Positions 1 through 7,221 of a stretch of DNA of 64,000 nt are shown here, one piece after another. The position numbers and the translations under genes were made by a program. The notes below the pieces were generated by a model, which worked only from the letters and a program-made list of their open reading frames with translations, was not told the origin of the DNA and ran no database searches. Where the stretch lies: contig NZ_JAFKCT010000001.1 in assembly GCF_017254915.1 (NCBI RefSeq), positions 1 to 64,000 of the forward strand. The letters run 5' to 3'. Position 1 is the first letter of the stretch; each line of letters opens with the position of its first letter. This DNA is from Algoriphagus oliviformis (lineage in GTDB: Bacteria; Bacteroidota; Bacteroidia; Cytophagales; Cyclobacteriaceae).

Positions 1-306
1 TGTCCTTCATGCCCTCGATGCGGTAGGCGAAGCGCAGGGCATAGACGGTGAACTTGAAGTAGGAGTCCGAGGGGGTGTTGTGGCTTCGCTTGACCAGATG
101 CAGGTAGTCGTTGATCCGGTCTGGGTCGACTTCGGTGGGCAGTTCGTTGAAGTGGAGCGCCAGCTTGGCCAGGTGGCGGGTATAGTTGGACAGGGTGCTT
201 TTGCTCTTGCCGGCCACGACAACTTTCTGCTCGAACTTGGCCAGTAGTTCACCAAATCCCGCTATCTTGGAGCAGGCGGCCTGGAGGAGGTTTTCTTTTT
301 TTTCAT
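1..306 (-). CDS. Tyrosine recombinase/integrase, N-terminal fragment (runs off left edge)
   Basis: The minus strand is open in one frame from about 328 to the window edge and reads a SAM-like core-binding domain of a phage-integrase-type recombinase (key stretch KSTLSNYTRHLAKLALHF, then NDYLHLVKRSHNTPSDSY). The catalytic domain lies outside the window. From memory this N-terminus resembles the recombinases that accompany IS91-like transposases in Bacteroidota rather than classical IntI. The start is odd: the natural ATG at 304-306 is followed by a run of eight A residues that puts it out of frame. Nine A would give an in-frame start, so this is a sequencing or homopolymer frameshift, a rare ATT start at 323-325, or a decayed copy. 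It is transcribed away from the cassette at 470-2121. Confidence 0.7.
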
Positions 307-380
307 GATTGAAACGGTTAAGAATGAATCAAAAAATTACCGCTTTTGGGCTGCTTATCGGAGAAACTACCGCAGGTTTA

Positions 381-478
381 GTGCAACAACGTATATGTGC
401 AATACGCTTTCAAGCGGTTAGTAATAATTTAAAGTTTCGTTCCTGCGTACTGCACATATACGCAAAACGTTATATGCC
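381..478 (+). other. attC-like recombination site (upstream of rhomboid cassette)
   Basis: A 17-bp inverted repeat with one mismatch (391-407 against 445-461; arms begin GTATATGTGC and end GCACATATAC) is bracketed by core-like ends, GTGCAACAAC on the left (381-390) and GTTATATGCC on the right (469-478). This is the layout of an integron attC site: imperfect palindrome, outer AAC/GTT cores, and a central spacer of about 37 nt. The GTT core at 469-471 would be the recombination point where the next cassette begins. It could also be a transcription terminator, but there is no T-tract and the ends match the downstream site. Confidence 0.6.
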
Positions 479-2121
479 ATTTTAGGACGACACAACAAAC
501 AACAAATACAAGACATTGGAAACATATATTTTAAAACTAAAACACATTCTACCGACTTTTTTAACTGTTACTTTTGGAACAGTTTTCGGACTTGCATTTT
601 TTAGATGGTTACTCTGTATTCAGTTTTCTCTGCTTGACATCAAAGAAGAAATTTGGGTTTTATGGTTACCGCTAATTTTTCCTTGGATTCCAATTACACT
701 TTGGCTTAGACAGCGTTTTCGTGTATTAACTGTTAAAAAGGGCGATACTGACAAAGCAAGATTTTTCTTTCAAATTATTTCTTGGGGAGTAATGACAGCA
801 ATGCTTTTTGTTTCACAAGCATACTTAACGACAGCAACAGGTAAACTAAAAGAACTATCCACCATCAGCGACATTGATAAAACAGAGAAGGCACGTTATT
901 ACAAATTGACAGATTTCGCTGTTGCTCCATATTTTGGTGGTTCTTACACAGACTTTAGAACAAGTGGAAAATACAATCAATACTTAAATTTCGATGTTTA
1001 TTTTGTTACACCAATACTTAAAGACTCAACTGAGATTATTAAGGACATTCCAAAATATTGGTATGGTGTAAAATTCAAAGAGCAAATAAGTAATAAAATT
1101 AGCAATGAAGAGAAAGAGAATAAATATCAAACATTTTATAATGATTGCATCGAAAAAATGAACAAGTATAAATTTCATTCTTTAGACCATTTTGAAAGAA
1201 AACCAACCTCGGACGATAGACAGAATTTTTTGAAAGCAATTGAAGCAAGAACAAAACAAACAGCAGATGATAATTTTATTGTTTTAGAGCCAATAAAGGA
1301 AAAATTTGAAGATAGAAACGGAAACAAATTCGCTTGGATTTTCGGTTCATTTGGTATTGGACTTGGAGTTCTTTTATTTTCCTTAATATGGCCAGGATAT
1401 AGCGAAACTGAAAAAAAAAGATTTTTATCAGGAAAAAAGCCAAAGCAAGACGATTTAGTAGATATGCTAAACTATTTAATTCCAAAAGGCGACCACTTTG
1501 CAACCTCAATTATTTTAGACCTAAATATTTTAGTATTCCTATTAATGATTTTTTCAGGGATTCATATAATATCACCAAACGGAATAGAACTACTTCAATG
1601 GGGTGCAAATAGACGACTTGAAACTACAGGTGGTGAATGGTGGCGACTATTGACAAGTATGTTTTTGCACGGAGGAATTATGCATTTATTCCTAAATATT
1701 TACGGACTTGTAATTGCTGCAATTTTCGTTGAGCCTTTACTTGGTCGTAAAAAGTATTTTATTTTATATCTTTTATCTGGACTATGTGGAAGTCTTGCGA
1801 GTATTTGGTGGTATCCTAACACAATAAGTGTCGGTGCTTCAGGTGCAATATTCGGACTTTATGGTGCAATACTTGGGTTATTATTGACAAACGCATTTCC
1901 AAAGGAAGGTAAGAAAGGCATTTTTATGATGATTGGAATCTACGTTGGGATAAATCTACTTTGGGGTTTAACTGGTGGCATAGACAACGCAGCACATATA
2001 GGTGGACTTTTAAGTGGAGCAATAATCGGAATAATATTATACAAACTTGACGATGGAGAGAAAAACGGCATATAACAACTAGGTTTTCGTTGCGTCCGCA
2101 GGACGGACAATGAAAACCAGG
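470..2121 (+). mobile_element. Integron-type gene cassette carrying a rhomboid protease
   Basis: The segment begins at the GTT core at 469-471 and ends at the GTT core at 2121-2123. Its first bases (with the preceding G, GTTATATGCC, 469-478) are the exact reverse complement of GGCATATAAC (2067-2076), the inner core of the hairpin at its 3' end. Excision and circularisation at the G/TT points would rebuild one attC site with a perfect 10-bp core pair, the defining property of integron gene cassettes. The segment carries a single ORF in the + direction, is A+T-rich compared with its neighbours, and has no obvious own promoter. No complete integron integrase is visible. Confidence 0.65.
516..2075 (+). 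CDS. Rhomboid-family intramembrane serine protease (519 aa)
   Basis: The C-terminal third is a rhomboid protease core: HGGIMHLFLNIYGL (HxxxN oxyanion region), VGASGAIFGL with nucleophile Ser442, and DNAAHIGGL with catalytic His494. Such enzymes cut substrates within or next to membrane helices. The first ~330 residues are unusual for the family: about three hydrophobic segments (near 12-30, 43-60, 85-103), a polar domain rich in Lys, Glu and Asn to about residue 270, then another helix near 277-297. The start is TTG at 516; an in-frame stop at 483-485 excludes a longer protein and no ATG occurs for about 90 codons. Codon use is A+T-rich, unlike the rest of the window, consistent with its place in a mobile cassette. 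Substrate and role are unknown. Confidence 0.9.
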   Translation: METYILKLKHILPTFLTVTFGTVFGLAFFRWLLCIQFSLLDIKEEIWVLWLPLIFPWIPITLWLRQRFRVLTVKKGDTDKARFFFQIISWGVMTAMLFVSQAYLTTATGKLKELSTISDIDKTEKARYYKLTDFAVAPYFGGSYTDFRTSGKYNQYLNFDVYFVTPILKDSTEIIKDIPKYWYGVKFKEQISNKISNEEKENKYQTFYNDCIEKMNKYKFHSLDHFERKPTSDDRQNFLKAIEARTKQTADDNFIVLEPIKEKFEDRNGNKFAWIFGSFGIGLGVLLFSLIWPGYSETEKKRFLSGKKPKQDDLVDMLNYLIPKGDHFATSIILDLNILVFLLMIFSGIHIISPNGIELLQWGANRRLETTGGEWWRLLTSMFLHGGIMHLFLNIYGLVIAAIFVEPLLGRKKYFILYLLSGLCGSLASIWWYPNTISVGASGAIFGLYGAILGLLLTNAFPKEGKKGIFMMIGIYVGINLLWGLTGGIDNAAHIGGLLSGAIIGIILYKLDDGEKNGI

Positions 2122-2131
2122 TTGCATAGCC
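2067..2131 (+). other. attC-like recombination site (3' end of rhomboid cassette)
   Basis: GGCATATAAC (2067-2076) and GTTGCATAGCC (2121-2131) flank an imperfect hairpin: the arm 2077-2097 (AACTAGGTTTTCGTTG...) pairs with 2101-2123 (...CAATGAAAACCAGGTT) around a 3-nt loop. The rhomboid stop codon (2073-2075) lies inside the left core, as is common for cassette genes. The right core begins a new sequence (TTGCATAGCC), so another cassette or its remnant may once have followed. No ORF follows before 2448. Confidence 0.6.
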
Positions 2132-2272
2132 CGTCCCGATTCGCGTAGCGATATCGGAAAAACCGGGGATTGAGTCGGTGGTTCTTAGGGATTAAAGAGC
2201 CTCCAACGCTAAAAGAAAAGCAATTCTGCGCGGCTTCCCTCATAAAAAATGCAATCAGTAAAAACTATCCCA

Positions 2273-2303
2273 GCCCTTCCAAGCCTGTTTGGAAGGGCAT
2301 TTT
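2273..2303 (+). terminator. Rho-independent terminator in the 2132-2447 gap
   Basis: GCCCTTCC (2273-2280) pairs with GGAAGGGC (2291-2298), with further pairing into the loop, followed by ATTTTTG. It is the only strong signal in the 2132-2447 non-coding stretch, which otherwise holds a short imperfect palindrome (2137-2158, CCGATTCGC/GCGATATCGG) and no credible gene. The hairpin has no complete gene directly in front of it, so a gene may have been lost when the cassette region was inserted. Confidence 0.6.
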
Positions 2304-2447
2304 TGTGGCAGGACTCTGACACCCCATTCAAACCAAAACCAAGTGTCGGGATTGGGCAATAGCCTAAAGCCATTTTCCCGATATCTTAGACCAAGGCGCA
2401 TGAAAACGCCCTGTCAAACTATCGGCAAACCCAATAAACCACCGCGG

Positions 2448-4313
2448 ATGAAACCTTCCCCCAGCCTTTTTTCTTTTCTGCTCGTTCTCTTTTTCGCCCT
2501 GCCCGGCTTAACCCAGGAGCAGGCCATCCCCCAGCTGGAAAATCCCATGTCGCTGGCCTATCTGAAAAAGAACCTGCGCCGCTCCCAGCCCCGTCTGGTG
2601 TACGATGCCAAAGTCCTCAAAAACCTCAAATCCAAACTCAAGACCGATCCCGTGCTGCAAAGCATGCATGCGGTGATCTGGGCAAACGCGGAATCCATCC
2701 TGGACCAGCCCCTGCTCCAGCGGGAGCTGGAGGGCCGACGCCTGTTGGCCGTCTCCCGGGAGCTGCTTTGGCGCATCAACATGCTGGGCTATCGCTACCT
2801 GATCGAGCAGGAGCCGCAGATCCTCCGCCGGATCAACGAAGAGGTGCTTGCCGTGTGCAGCTTTACGGACTGGAATCCCTCCCACTACCTCGACGTGGCG
2901 GAGATGGCCACCGGGGTGGCTTTTGCCCTGGACTGGACTGCCGGAGACCTGCCCCAATCCACCCAAGGCATCGCCAAAAAGGCCCTGATCGAGAAAGGCA
3001 TCCTCCCCAGCTGGCCGGCTGACGGAGGCTCCCCCGGCTGGGCCTCTGGCAGCAACAACTGGAACCAGGTCTGCAACGGCGGCATGATCGCCGCCTCGAT
3101 AGCCATCGCCGAGCTCGATCCGGAGCTGGCCGCCAAGACCATCTCCCGGGCGCTGGACGGGCTGCCGCACTCCCTCGTCGAGTATGGGCCCGACGGCGTC
3201 TATCCCGAGGGTTCCACCTACTGGGCCTATGGCACGAGCTTTTCCGTGATCACGGCGGCCATGCTGGAGTCTGCCTTTGGGCAGGATTTTGGCCACTACG
3301 ACTTCCCCGCCTTCAAGGAGAGCGCCGTCTTCCGCAGCCTCTCCAACGCGCCCTCGGGCTGGTATTACAACTTTGCCGACTGCGGAGACCAGAGGAGCGA
3401 GGGAGGGGACGTGGTCTTGGCCTGGTTTGCCGCCAAGTCGGGCAACAGGAACTTCTTCGAAAAACAGCGCTTCCTTGCCGCCTCGGAGGTGTCTGATCGC
3501 CTCTCCCGCCTGAGCGGTGCCTCCATGGCCTGGCTTTCCCAGTACCAGGAAAAAGGCGGAGCGCAAGTTCCCACCGCCTGGAAAGGCGAGGGGTCCAATC
3601 CCATCGTGATCTTCACCGACGGAGAGGATGATCCCCATGGCTATTATTTTGGGGGAAAAGGCGGCCGCGGCATGGTCAACCACGGCAACATGGACGGGGG
3701 TTCCTTCATTTTTGAACTGGATGGCGTGCGCTGGTCTGTCGATCCCGGCAACCAAAACTACCATGAGCTGGAGAAAACGGGTTTCGACCTCTGGAGCCGC
3801 TGTCAAAGCTGCGAACGCTGGACCCTGCTCACCAAAAACAATTTTGGCCACAGCACCCTCACCATCAACGACTCCCTGCACCACACCGCAGGCCTGGCTA
3901 CGCTGACGGACTTCCAGGACGGGCAGCGCCCCGAGGCGACTTTTGACCTCACTGCGACCCTGGGCTTGGTGAAGTCCGCTTCGCGAAAGTTTACCAAGGA
4001 CAGCCCCACTTCCATCACCATCGAGGACGAGATTGAGCTGTTGGAGGAAACCAAGCTCATCACCTGGCAGATGATGACCACCGCAGAGGTGGAGATAGGG
4101 AATGGAGGCGCTGTGTTGACACAGGATGGGAAGTCACTGAGGCTCGAAAACCTCTCCCATCCGGATCTGACCCTTTCCGTGGTATCCCTCTACCCTGCCC
4201 CGCTGGAGCTCGACCGACAAATAGAGGGACTGAAGCGCATCGAGCTACGCATTCCTGCCTGGGTGGTGGAGGGAGGCAAAACCCAGATCAAAATACGCCT
4301 GACAGGAGACTAG
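2448..4313 (+). CDS. Secreted heparinase II/III-like polysaccharide lyase (621 aa)
   Basis: A signal peptide opens the protein (MKPSPSLFSFLLVLFFALPG, then a TQEQ junction), which is why ATG 2448 is preferred over the upstream ATGs at 2400 or earlier. Residues ~60-380 look like the alpha-helical toroid of heparinase II/III-type lyases, with NNWNQVCNGGM near 203 and YGPDGVYPEG near 245 carrying a candidate catalytic Tyr. The C-terminal part resembles the family's beta-sandwich and begins around GGRGMVNHGNMDGGSF, with a candidate catalytic His at 412. Such enzymes cleave uronic-acid polysaccharides by beta-elimination in the periplasm or outside the cell. No SusC/SusD pair, sulfatase or hydrolase is adjacent, so the substrate cannot be inferred. 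The gene stands alone. Confidence 0.8.
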   Translation: MKPSPSLFSFLLVLFFALPGLTQEQAIPQLENPMSLAYLKKNLRRSQPRLVYDAKVLKNLKSKLKTDPVLQSMHAVIWANAESILDQPLLQRELEGRRLLAVSRELLWRINMLGYRYLIEQEPQILRRINEEVLAVCSFTDWNPSHYLDVAEMATGVAFALDWTAGDLPQSTQGIAKKALIEKGILPSWPADGGSPGWASGSNNWNQVCNGGMIAASIAIAELDPELAAKTISRALDGLPHSLVEYGPDGVYPEGSTYWAYGTSFSVITAAMLESAFGQDFGHYDFPAFKESAVFRSLSNAPSGWYYNFADCGDQRSEGGDVVLAWFAAKSGNRNFFEKQRFLAASEVSDRLSRLSGASMAWLSQYQEKGGAQVPTAWKGEGSNPIVIFTDGEDDPHGYYFGGKGGRGMVNHGNMDGGSFIFELDGVRWSVDPGNQNYHELEKTGFDLWSRCQSCERWTLLTKNNFGHSTLTINDSLHHTAGLATLTDFQDGQRPEATFDLTATLGLVKSASRKFTKDSPTSITIEDEIELLEETKLITWQMMTTAEVEIGNGGAVLTQDGKSLRLENLSHPDLTLSVVSLYPAPLELDRQIEGLKRIELRIPAWVVEGGKTQIKIRLTGD

Positions 4314-4394
4314 GCCTAGCCGGTGAAAAAAGTTTTTACTGCCCGCACCACCTAACCAATTTTCTTTCGAAGTTCCTTCCCTAAATCCCAAGCC

Positions 4395-4787
4395 ATGAAC
4401 CCCGAAATCCAAGCCTACAACCAAGCCCAGCTTTCCCCTGACCGGGAGATCTGCGGACTACTCGCCGAGACGATCTCCCAAGAACTTCCAGATGCCGAAA
4501 ACAAGGTCTGGCATGCCCATCCGGTGTGGTTTCTGGACGGCAACCCGATTGTGGGATACAGTAAGCAGAAAAAGGGAATGCGGCTGATGTTTTGGAGCGG
4601 GGCGGACTTTGAAGAGGAAGGCCTGGCTGTTTTGGGGGAAAAATTCAAGGACGCGTCCATCTTCTACCACGAGGTGTCCGAGATCAACCCGGAAGAACTC
4701 AAGCGCTGGCTCCAAAAATCCCGGGCTATCCAGTGGGATTACAAAAACATCGTCAAACGGAAAGGACGTCTGGAGCGGCTGAAGTGA
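4395..4787 (+). CDS. DUF1801-type protein (130 aa)
   Basis: A compact cytoplasmic protein of the DUF1801 (YdhG-like) fold. The recognisable part is residues ~38-75 (KVWHAHPVWFLDGNPIVGYS, then MRLMFWSGADF), where the family has a conserved W/hydrophobic core; the C-terminus is basic. There is no signal peptide or membrane segment. The family is widespread but has no established biochemical activity. The gene lies 81 bp after the lyase gene in the same direction, but nothing suggests a shared function. Confidence 0.75.
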   Translation: MNPEIQAYNQAQLSPDREICGLLAETISQELPDAENKVWHAHPVWFLDGNPIVGYSKQKKGMRLMFWSGADFEEEGLAVLGEKFKDASIFYHEVSEINPEELKRWLQKSRAIQWDYKNIVKRKGRLERLK

Positions 4788-4994
4788 AACGCAACGTACC
4801 GCAAAAGGCTAGAAGACCGACACCCAAACCGCCAAGTTTTCAGACGTTTTCGGCCATTTCCTCAGGCTAAGCAGCTAGGAAAAGAGGTCAACCGCCGTTC
4901 TTATTTTTAATTAGTAAAAATTGATATTAGCTGACAGACAAAACATTATCGGATTTTTTGGGGTAAATTCCTTAGAACCAAAACCACAAACGCC

Positions 4995-5234
4995 ATGTCT
5001 ATCCGAATCGCTTCCAGCTGCAACCACTGCAACTCCTTCACCGAAGCCAATCTCTGCAAGACGCATGAGCTGAAGGTAAGTGAAGAATATACTTGCGACC
5101 AATTTTCCATCCTGCAGCAGCTCGATAAGTCCATGCACTGCAACAGCTGCCAGCGCCACCACCGTCCGGATTGCGCCCACCCTGACCTGGCCGCCGACGG
5201 CATGCTCTGTGCGAGCTGGGCTCCCAAGGTTTAG
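4995..5234 (+). CDS. Small Cys/His-rich protein, probable zinc binder (79 aa)
   Basis: I do not recognise a named family. The protein has about eight Cys and several His in 79 residues, arranged as CNHC near the N-terminus, single Cys around 21 and 34, CNSCQRHH near the middle and two more Cys towards the C-terminus, which suggests one or two structural zinc sites or a redox-active protein. No signal peptide or membrane helix is present, so it is probably cytoplasmic. It stands alone and is followed by a clear terminator shared with the convergent xerD gene, which supports it being a real transcription unit. No function is proposed. Confidence 0.7.
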   Translation: MSIRIASSCNHCNSFTEANLCKTHELKVSEEYTCDQFSILQQLDKSMHCNSCQRHHRPDCAHPDLAADGMLCASWAPKV

Positions 5235-5275
5235 CGTCGTAGAGCCGTTTAGTAGATAACACAAAAAGATTCCCC

Positions 5276-5316
5276 AAAGGAGTTGGCAAGGTCCGGTTTG
5301 CCAGCTCCTTTTTATT
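5276..5316 (+). terminator. Terminator after the Cys-rich protein gene
   Basis: AAGGAGTTGGCAA (from 5277) pairs with TTGCCAGCTCCTT (5298-5310), apart from one internal mismatch, followed by TTTATTTT. The T-run overlaps the xerD stop codon (5312-5314), so the hairpin separates the two convergent genes and may act on both strands. Confidence 0.75.
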
Positions 5317-6208
5317 TTCTGGGATGAAAATCCGTCAGCACCTGCCTGAGGTAGTTCCGGTCCAGGTGCGTGTAGATTTCCGTGGTCGTGATGCTCTCAT
5401 GGCCGAGCATCTCCTGCACGGCCCGCAGGTCTGCCCCCCCGTCTATGAGGTGCGTGGCAAAGGAATGCCGAAAGGTATGCGGGCTGATGTTTTTGTGGAT
5501 TCCGGCCTTTTCAGCCGTCTTTTTGATGATGAGGAAGATCATGACCCGGGTGAGCTTTTGGCCGCGCCGGTTCAGAAAGACGAATTCTTCGTGTCCTTTT
5601 GCCGGAGCCTGGTGAACCCTGATGTACTCCTCGTAGAGCTTGAGGTATTTCAGCGCGTCTTTGCCTATGGGCACGAGCCGCTCCTTGTTGCCTTTTCCGA
5701 GGATTTTCAAAAAGCCGATTTCCGCAAAAACCTGCCCCTTCTTCAGCTCCACCAGCTCACTCACGCGAAGGCCGGAGCTGTACAGCATTTCCAGCATGGC
5801 CCTGTTGCGGTGGCCCTCCGGCTCTCCCAAAGGAATCGCCTCCAGCAGCTGCACGATCTCCTCATAGCTGAGCGTATCGGGCAGCTTTCGCCCCAGCTTC
5901 GGCGCTTCCAGCAGCTGGGAAGGGTCGGACTTGATCCGGTCCTCGTACATGAGAAAGCGGTAGAAGCCCTTGATGCCGGAGATGATTCTGGCCTGGGTAA
6001 ATGGGGAAATCTCCAGCTTGGCCAAGGCATTGACAAACCTGCGGAGATGCTCCAGATCGAGCTCGAGCGGACTTTTGCCTGCAAACTCCCGCTCGGCAAA
6101 GTCGGCCAGCTTCTCCACATCACGGGTGTAGGCTTCGATGGAGTTTTCGCTCAGGGAGCGCTCCAGCTTGAGGTGATGGCGAAATTGACGGATAAGTTGG
6201 GGCCACAT
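5312..6208 (-). CDS. xerD: Site-specific tyrosine recombinase XerD (298 aa)
   Basis: The length and both domains are typical of XerC/XerD: an N-terminal SAM-like DNA-binding domain (residues 1-90) and a catalytic domain with Arg148 (GLRVSEL), the HTFRHS box with His244 and Arg247, His270 (GHESITTTEIY) and the nucleophile Tyr279. XerD resolves chromosome dimers at dif during division. It fits XerD slightly better than XerC, but the pair is hard to separate by eye. The gene is monocistronic, its promoter side faces the palindrome cluster at 6227-6337, and it shares a bidirectional terminator with the convergent small gene. Confidence 0.92.
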   Translation of the reverse strand: MWPQLIRQFRHHLKLERSLSENSIEAYTRDVEKLADFAEREFAGKSPLELDLEHLRRFVNALAKLEISPFTQARIISGIKGFYRFLMYEDRIKSDPSQLLEAPKLGRKLPDTLSYEEIVQLLEAIPLGEPEGHRNRAMLEMLYSSGLRVSELVELKKGQVFAEIGFLKILGKGNKERLVPIGKDALKYLKLYEEYIRVHQAPAKGHEEFVFLNRRGQKLTRVMIFLIIKKTAEKAGIHKNISPHTFRHSFATHLIDGGADLRAVQEMLGHESITTTEIYTHLDRNYLRQVLTDFHPRK

Positions 6209-6226
6209 AGGGTGTAGGTTCAGTCA

Positions 6227-6258
6227 GCCCTCCAAGGGTTTTGAAACCCTTGGAGGGC
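6227..6258. repeat. Dispersed palindromic repeat, 'CCAAGGG' family, copy 1
   Basis: A perfect palindrome: GCCCTCCAAGGGTTT pairs with AAACCCTTGGAGGGC around TG. The same core recurs at 24884-24916 (inside a gene) and 55306-55339. It lies between the divergent xerD and sigma-factor genes. REP-like elements of this size are usually non-autonomous repeats; any regulatory role is unknown. Confidence 0.8.
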
Positions 6259-6337
6259 AAAGTTGTAAGGTTGTAAAGTTGGAAAGTTGGGCCAACCTTA
6301 CAACTTTACCACCTGACAACTTTCCAACTTTTTTTAA
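6259..6337. repeat. Interleaved inverted repeats, 'AAAGTTG' family
   Basis: AAAGTTGTAAGGTT (from 6260) is complementary to AACCTTACAACTTT (ending about 6308), and GTTGGAAAGTTG (about 6278) to CAACTTTCCAAC (about 6317-6328). The pairs overlap in order, so two alternative folds are possible. Related words occur at 61334-61365 after the aspartate kinase gene. Together with copy 1 of the palindrome it fills most of the 6209-6382 gap. Confidence 0.65.
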
Positions 6338-6382
6338 TTCCTTGTCATACAAAGCAGCCCCTTCCCCGATCAACCACTGTAA

Positions 6383-6865
6383 ATGAACCGCAACCAGCTA
6401 GACACTTTTCTCCGCCAGCACCACCGCGAGGCCTTCCTCTGGGCCAGGCAGTGCTGTGGTTTTGACGGGGAACTGGCCCAGGACGTGGTCCAGCAGACGT
6501 ACCTGAAGATCCTGGAGGGAAAAGCCCGCCTGAAGCACGACGGCAACTGCAAGACCTGGCTCTTCTCCATCATCCGCTTCACGGCCATAGACGAGCTCAG
6601 GAAAAACGGCAAAACGCAGCCGCTGGAGCAGGAGGTGGAAATCCTCTGGGAGGAGCAGGAGCCTGAGCCGGAAAATTACGAAGCGATGATCCGGCGCCTT
6701 CCGAAGATGCAGCAGGAGGTGATGCTGATGGTTTTCTACCACGAAATGACGCTGGAGCAATGCGCGGCTGTGATGCAGCTCCACATCGGCACGGTGCGTA
6801 CCCACTACGACCGGGGAAAGAAGAGACTGAAAGAATGGATCGAAAAAACAAGAGTGACGTCATGA
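6383..6865 (+). CDS. ECF-type RNA polymerase sigma factor (160 aa)
   Basis: Region 2 is visible at residues ~10-70 (ELAQDVVQQTYLKILEG, then TWLFSIIRFTAIDELRK) and region 4 at ~100-155 (LPKMQQEVMLMVFYHEMTLE, then HIGTVRTHYDRGKKRLKEW with the HTH). There is no regulatory extension. ECF factors direct polymerase to a small regulon, often for envelope stress. The TGA stop overlaps the next ATG (ATGA, 6862-6865), which suggests translational coupling to a partner membrane protein that may hold it inactive. Confidence 0.9.
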   Translation: MNRNQLDTFLRQHHREAFLWARQCCGFDGELAQDVVQQTYLKILEGKARLKHDGNCKTWLFSIIRFTAIDELRKNGKTQPLEQEVEILWEEQEPEPENYEAMIRRLPKMQQEVMLMVFYHEMTLEQCAAVMQLHIGTVRTHYDRGKKRLKEWIEKTRVTS

Positions 6866-7194
6866 ACCGAGCAGAAGAAGATCAAGACCTACGCGGCTTT
6901 TTCGATGCGATGATCGAGAAAGACCTGGACATCCCCACTCCGGATTTTCCGGAGGTGAAAAAGCCAAAAACAATCAGCTGGTGGATTCCGGCGGGGATTG
7001 CCGCGTCCTTGGCGGCGGGATTTTTTCTCCTGGGAGAAAAAGAACCAGCGCCCACTCCACAGGCTCCCATCGGCGAGGTGATCATCATCACGCTGGAGGA
7101 AGGCCCTGACCAAGAACTGCTGTTCAACATCGAAGAAACCACCGAAATGGAAATCTGGGAATCGCCCACGGCTTCCCTCCTTACCGAATACTAA
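6862..7194 (+). CDS. Small single-pass membrane protein, probable partner of the ECF sigma factor (110 aa)
   Basis: The start at 6862 is chosen for the 4-bp ATGA overlap with the sigma gene; an in-frame ATG at 6838 would overlap more. The protein has an acidic N-terminal ~35 residues facing the cytoplasm (NRAEEDQDLRGFFDAMIEKD), one transmembrane helix (WWIPAGIAASLAAGFFLLG, about residues 40-58) and a short acidic periplasmic tail. This layout matches small anti-sigma-like proteins, though no zinc-binding anti-sigma motif is present. The role is inferred from gene order only. Confidence 0.7.
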   Translation: MNRAEEDQDLRGFFDAMIEKDLDIPTPDFPEVKKPKTISWWIPAGIAASLAAGFFLLGEKEPAPTPQAPIGEVIIITLEEGPDQELLFNIEETTEMEIWESPTASLLTEY

Positions 7195-7221
7195 ACCAAC
7201 TATTTCTAAAACCTCCTTTTT

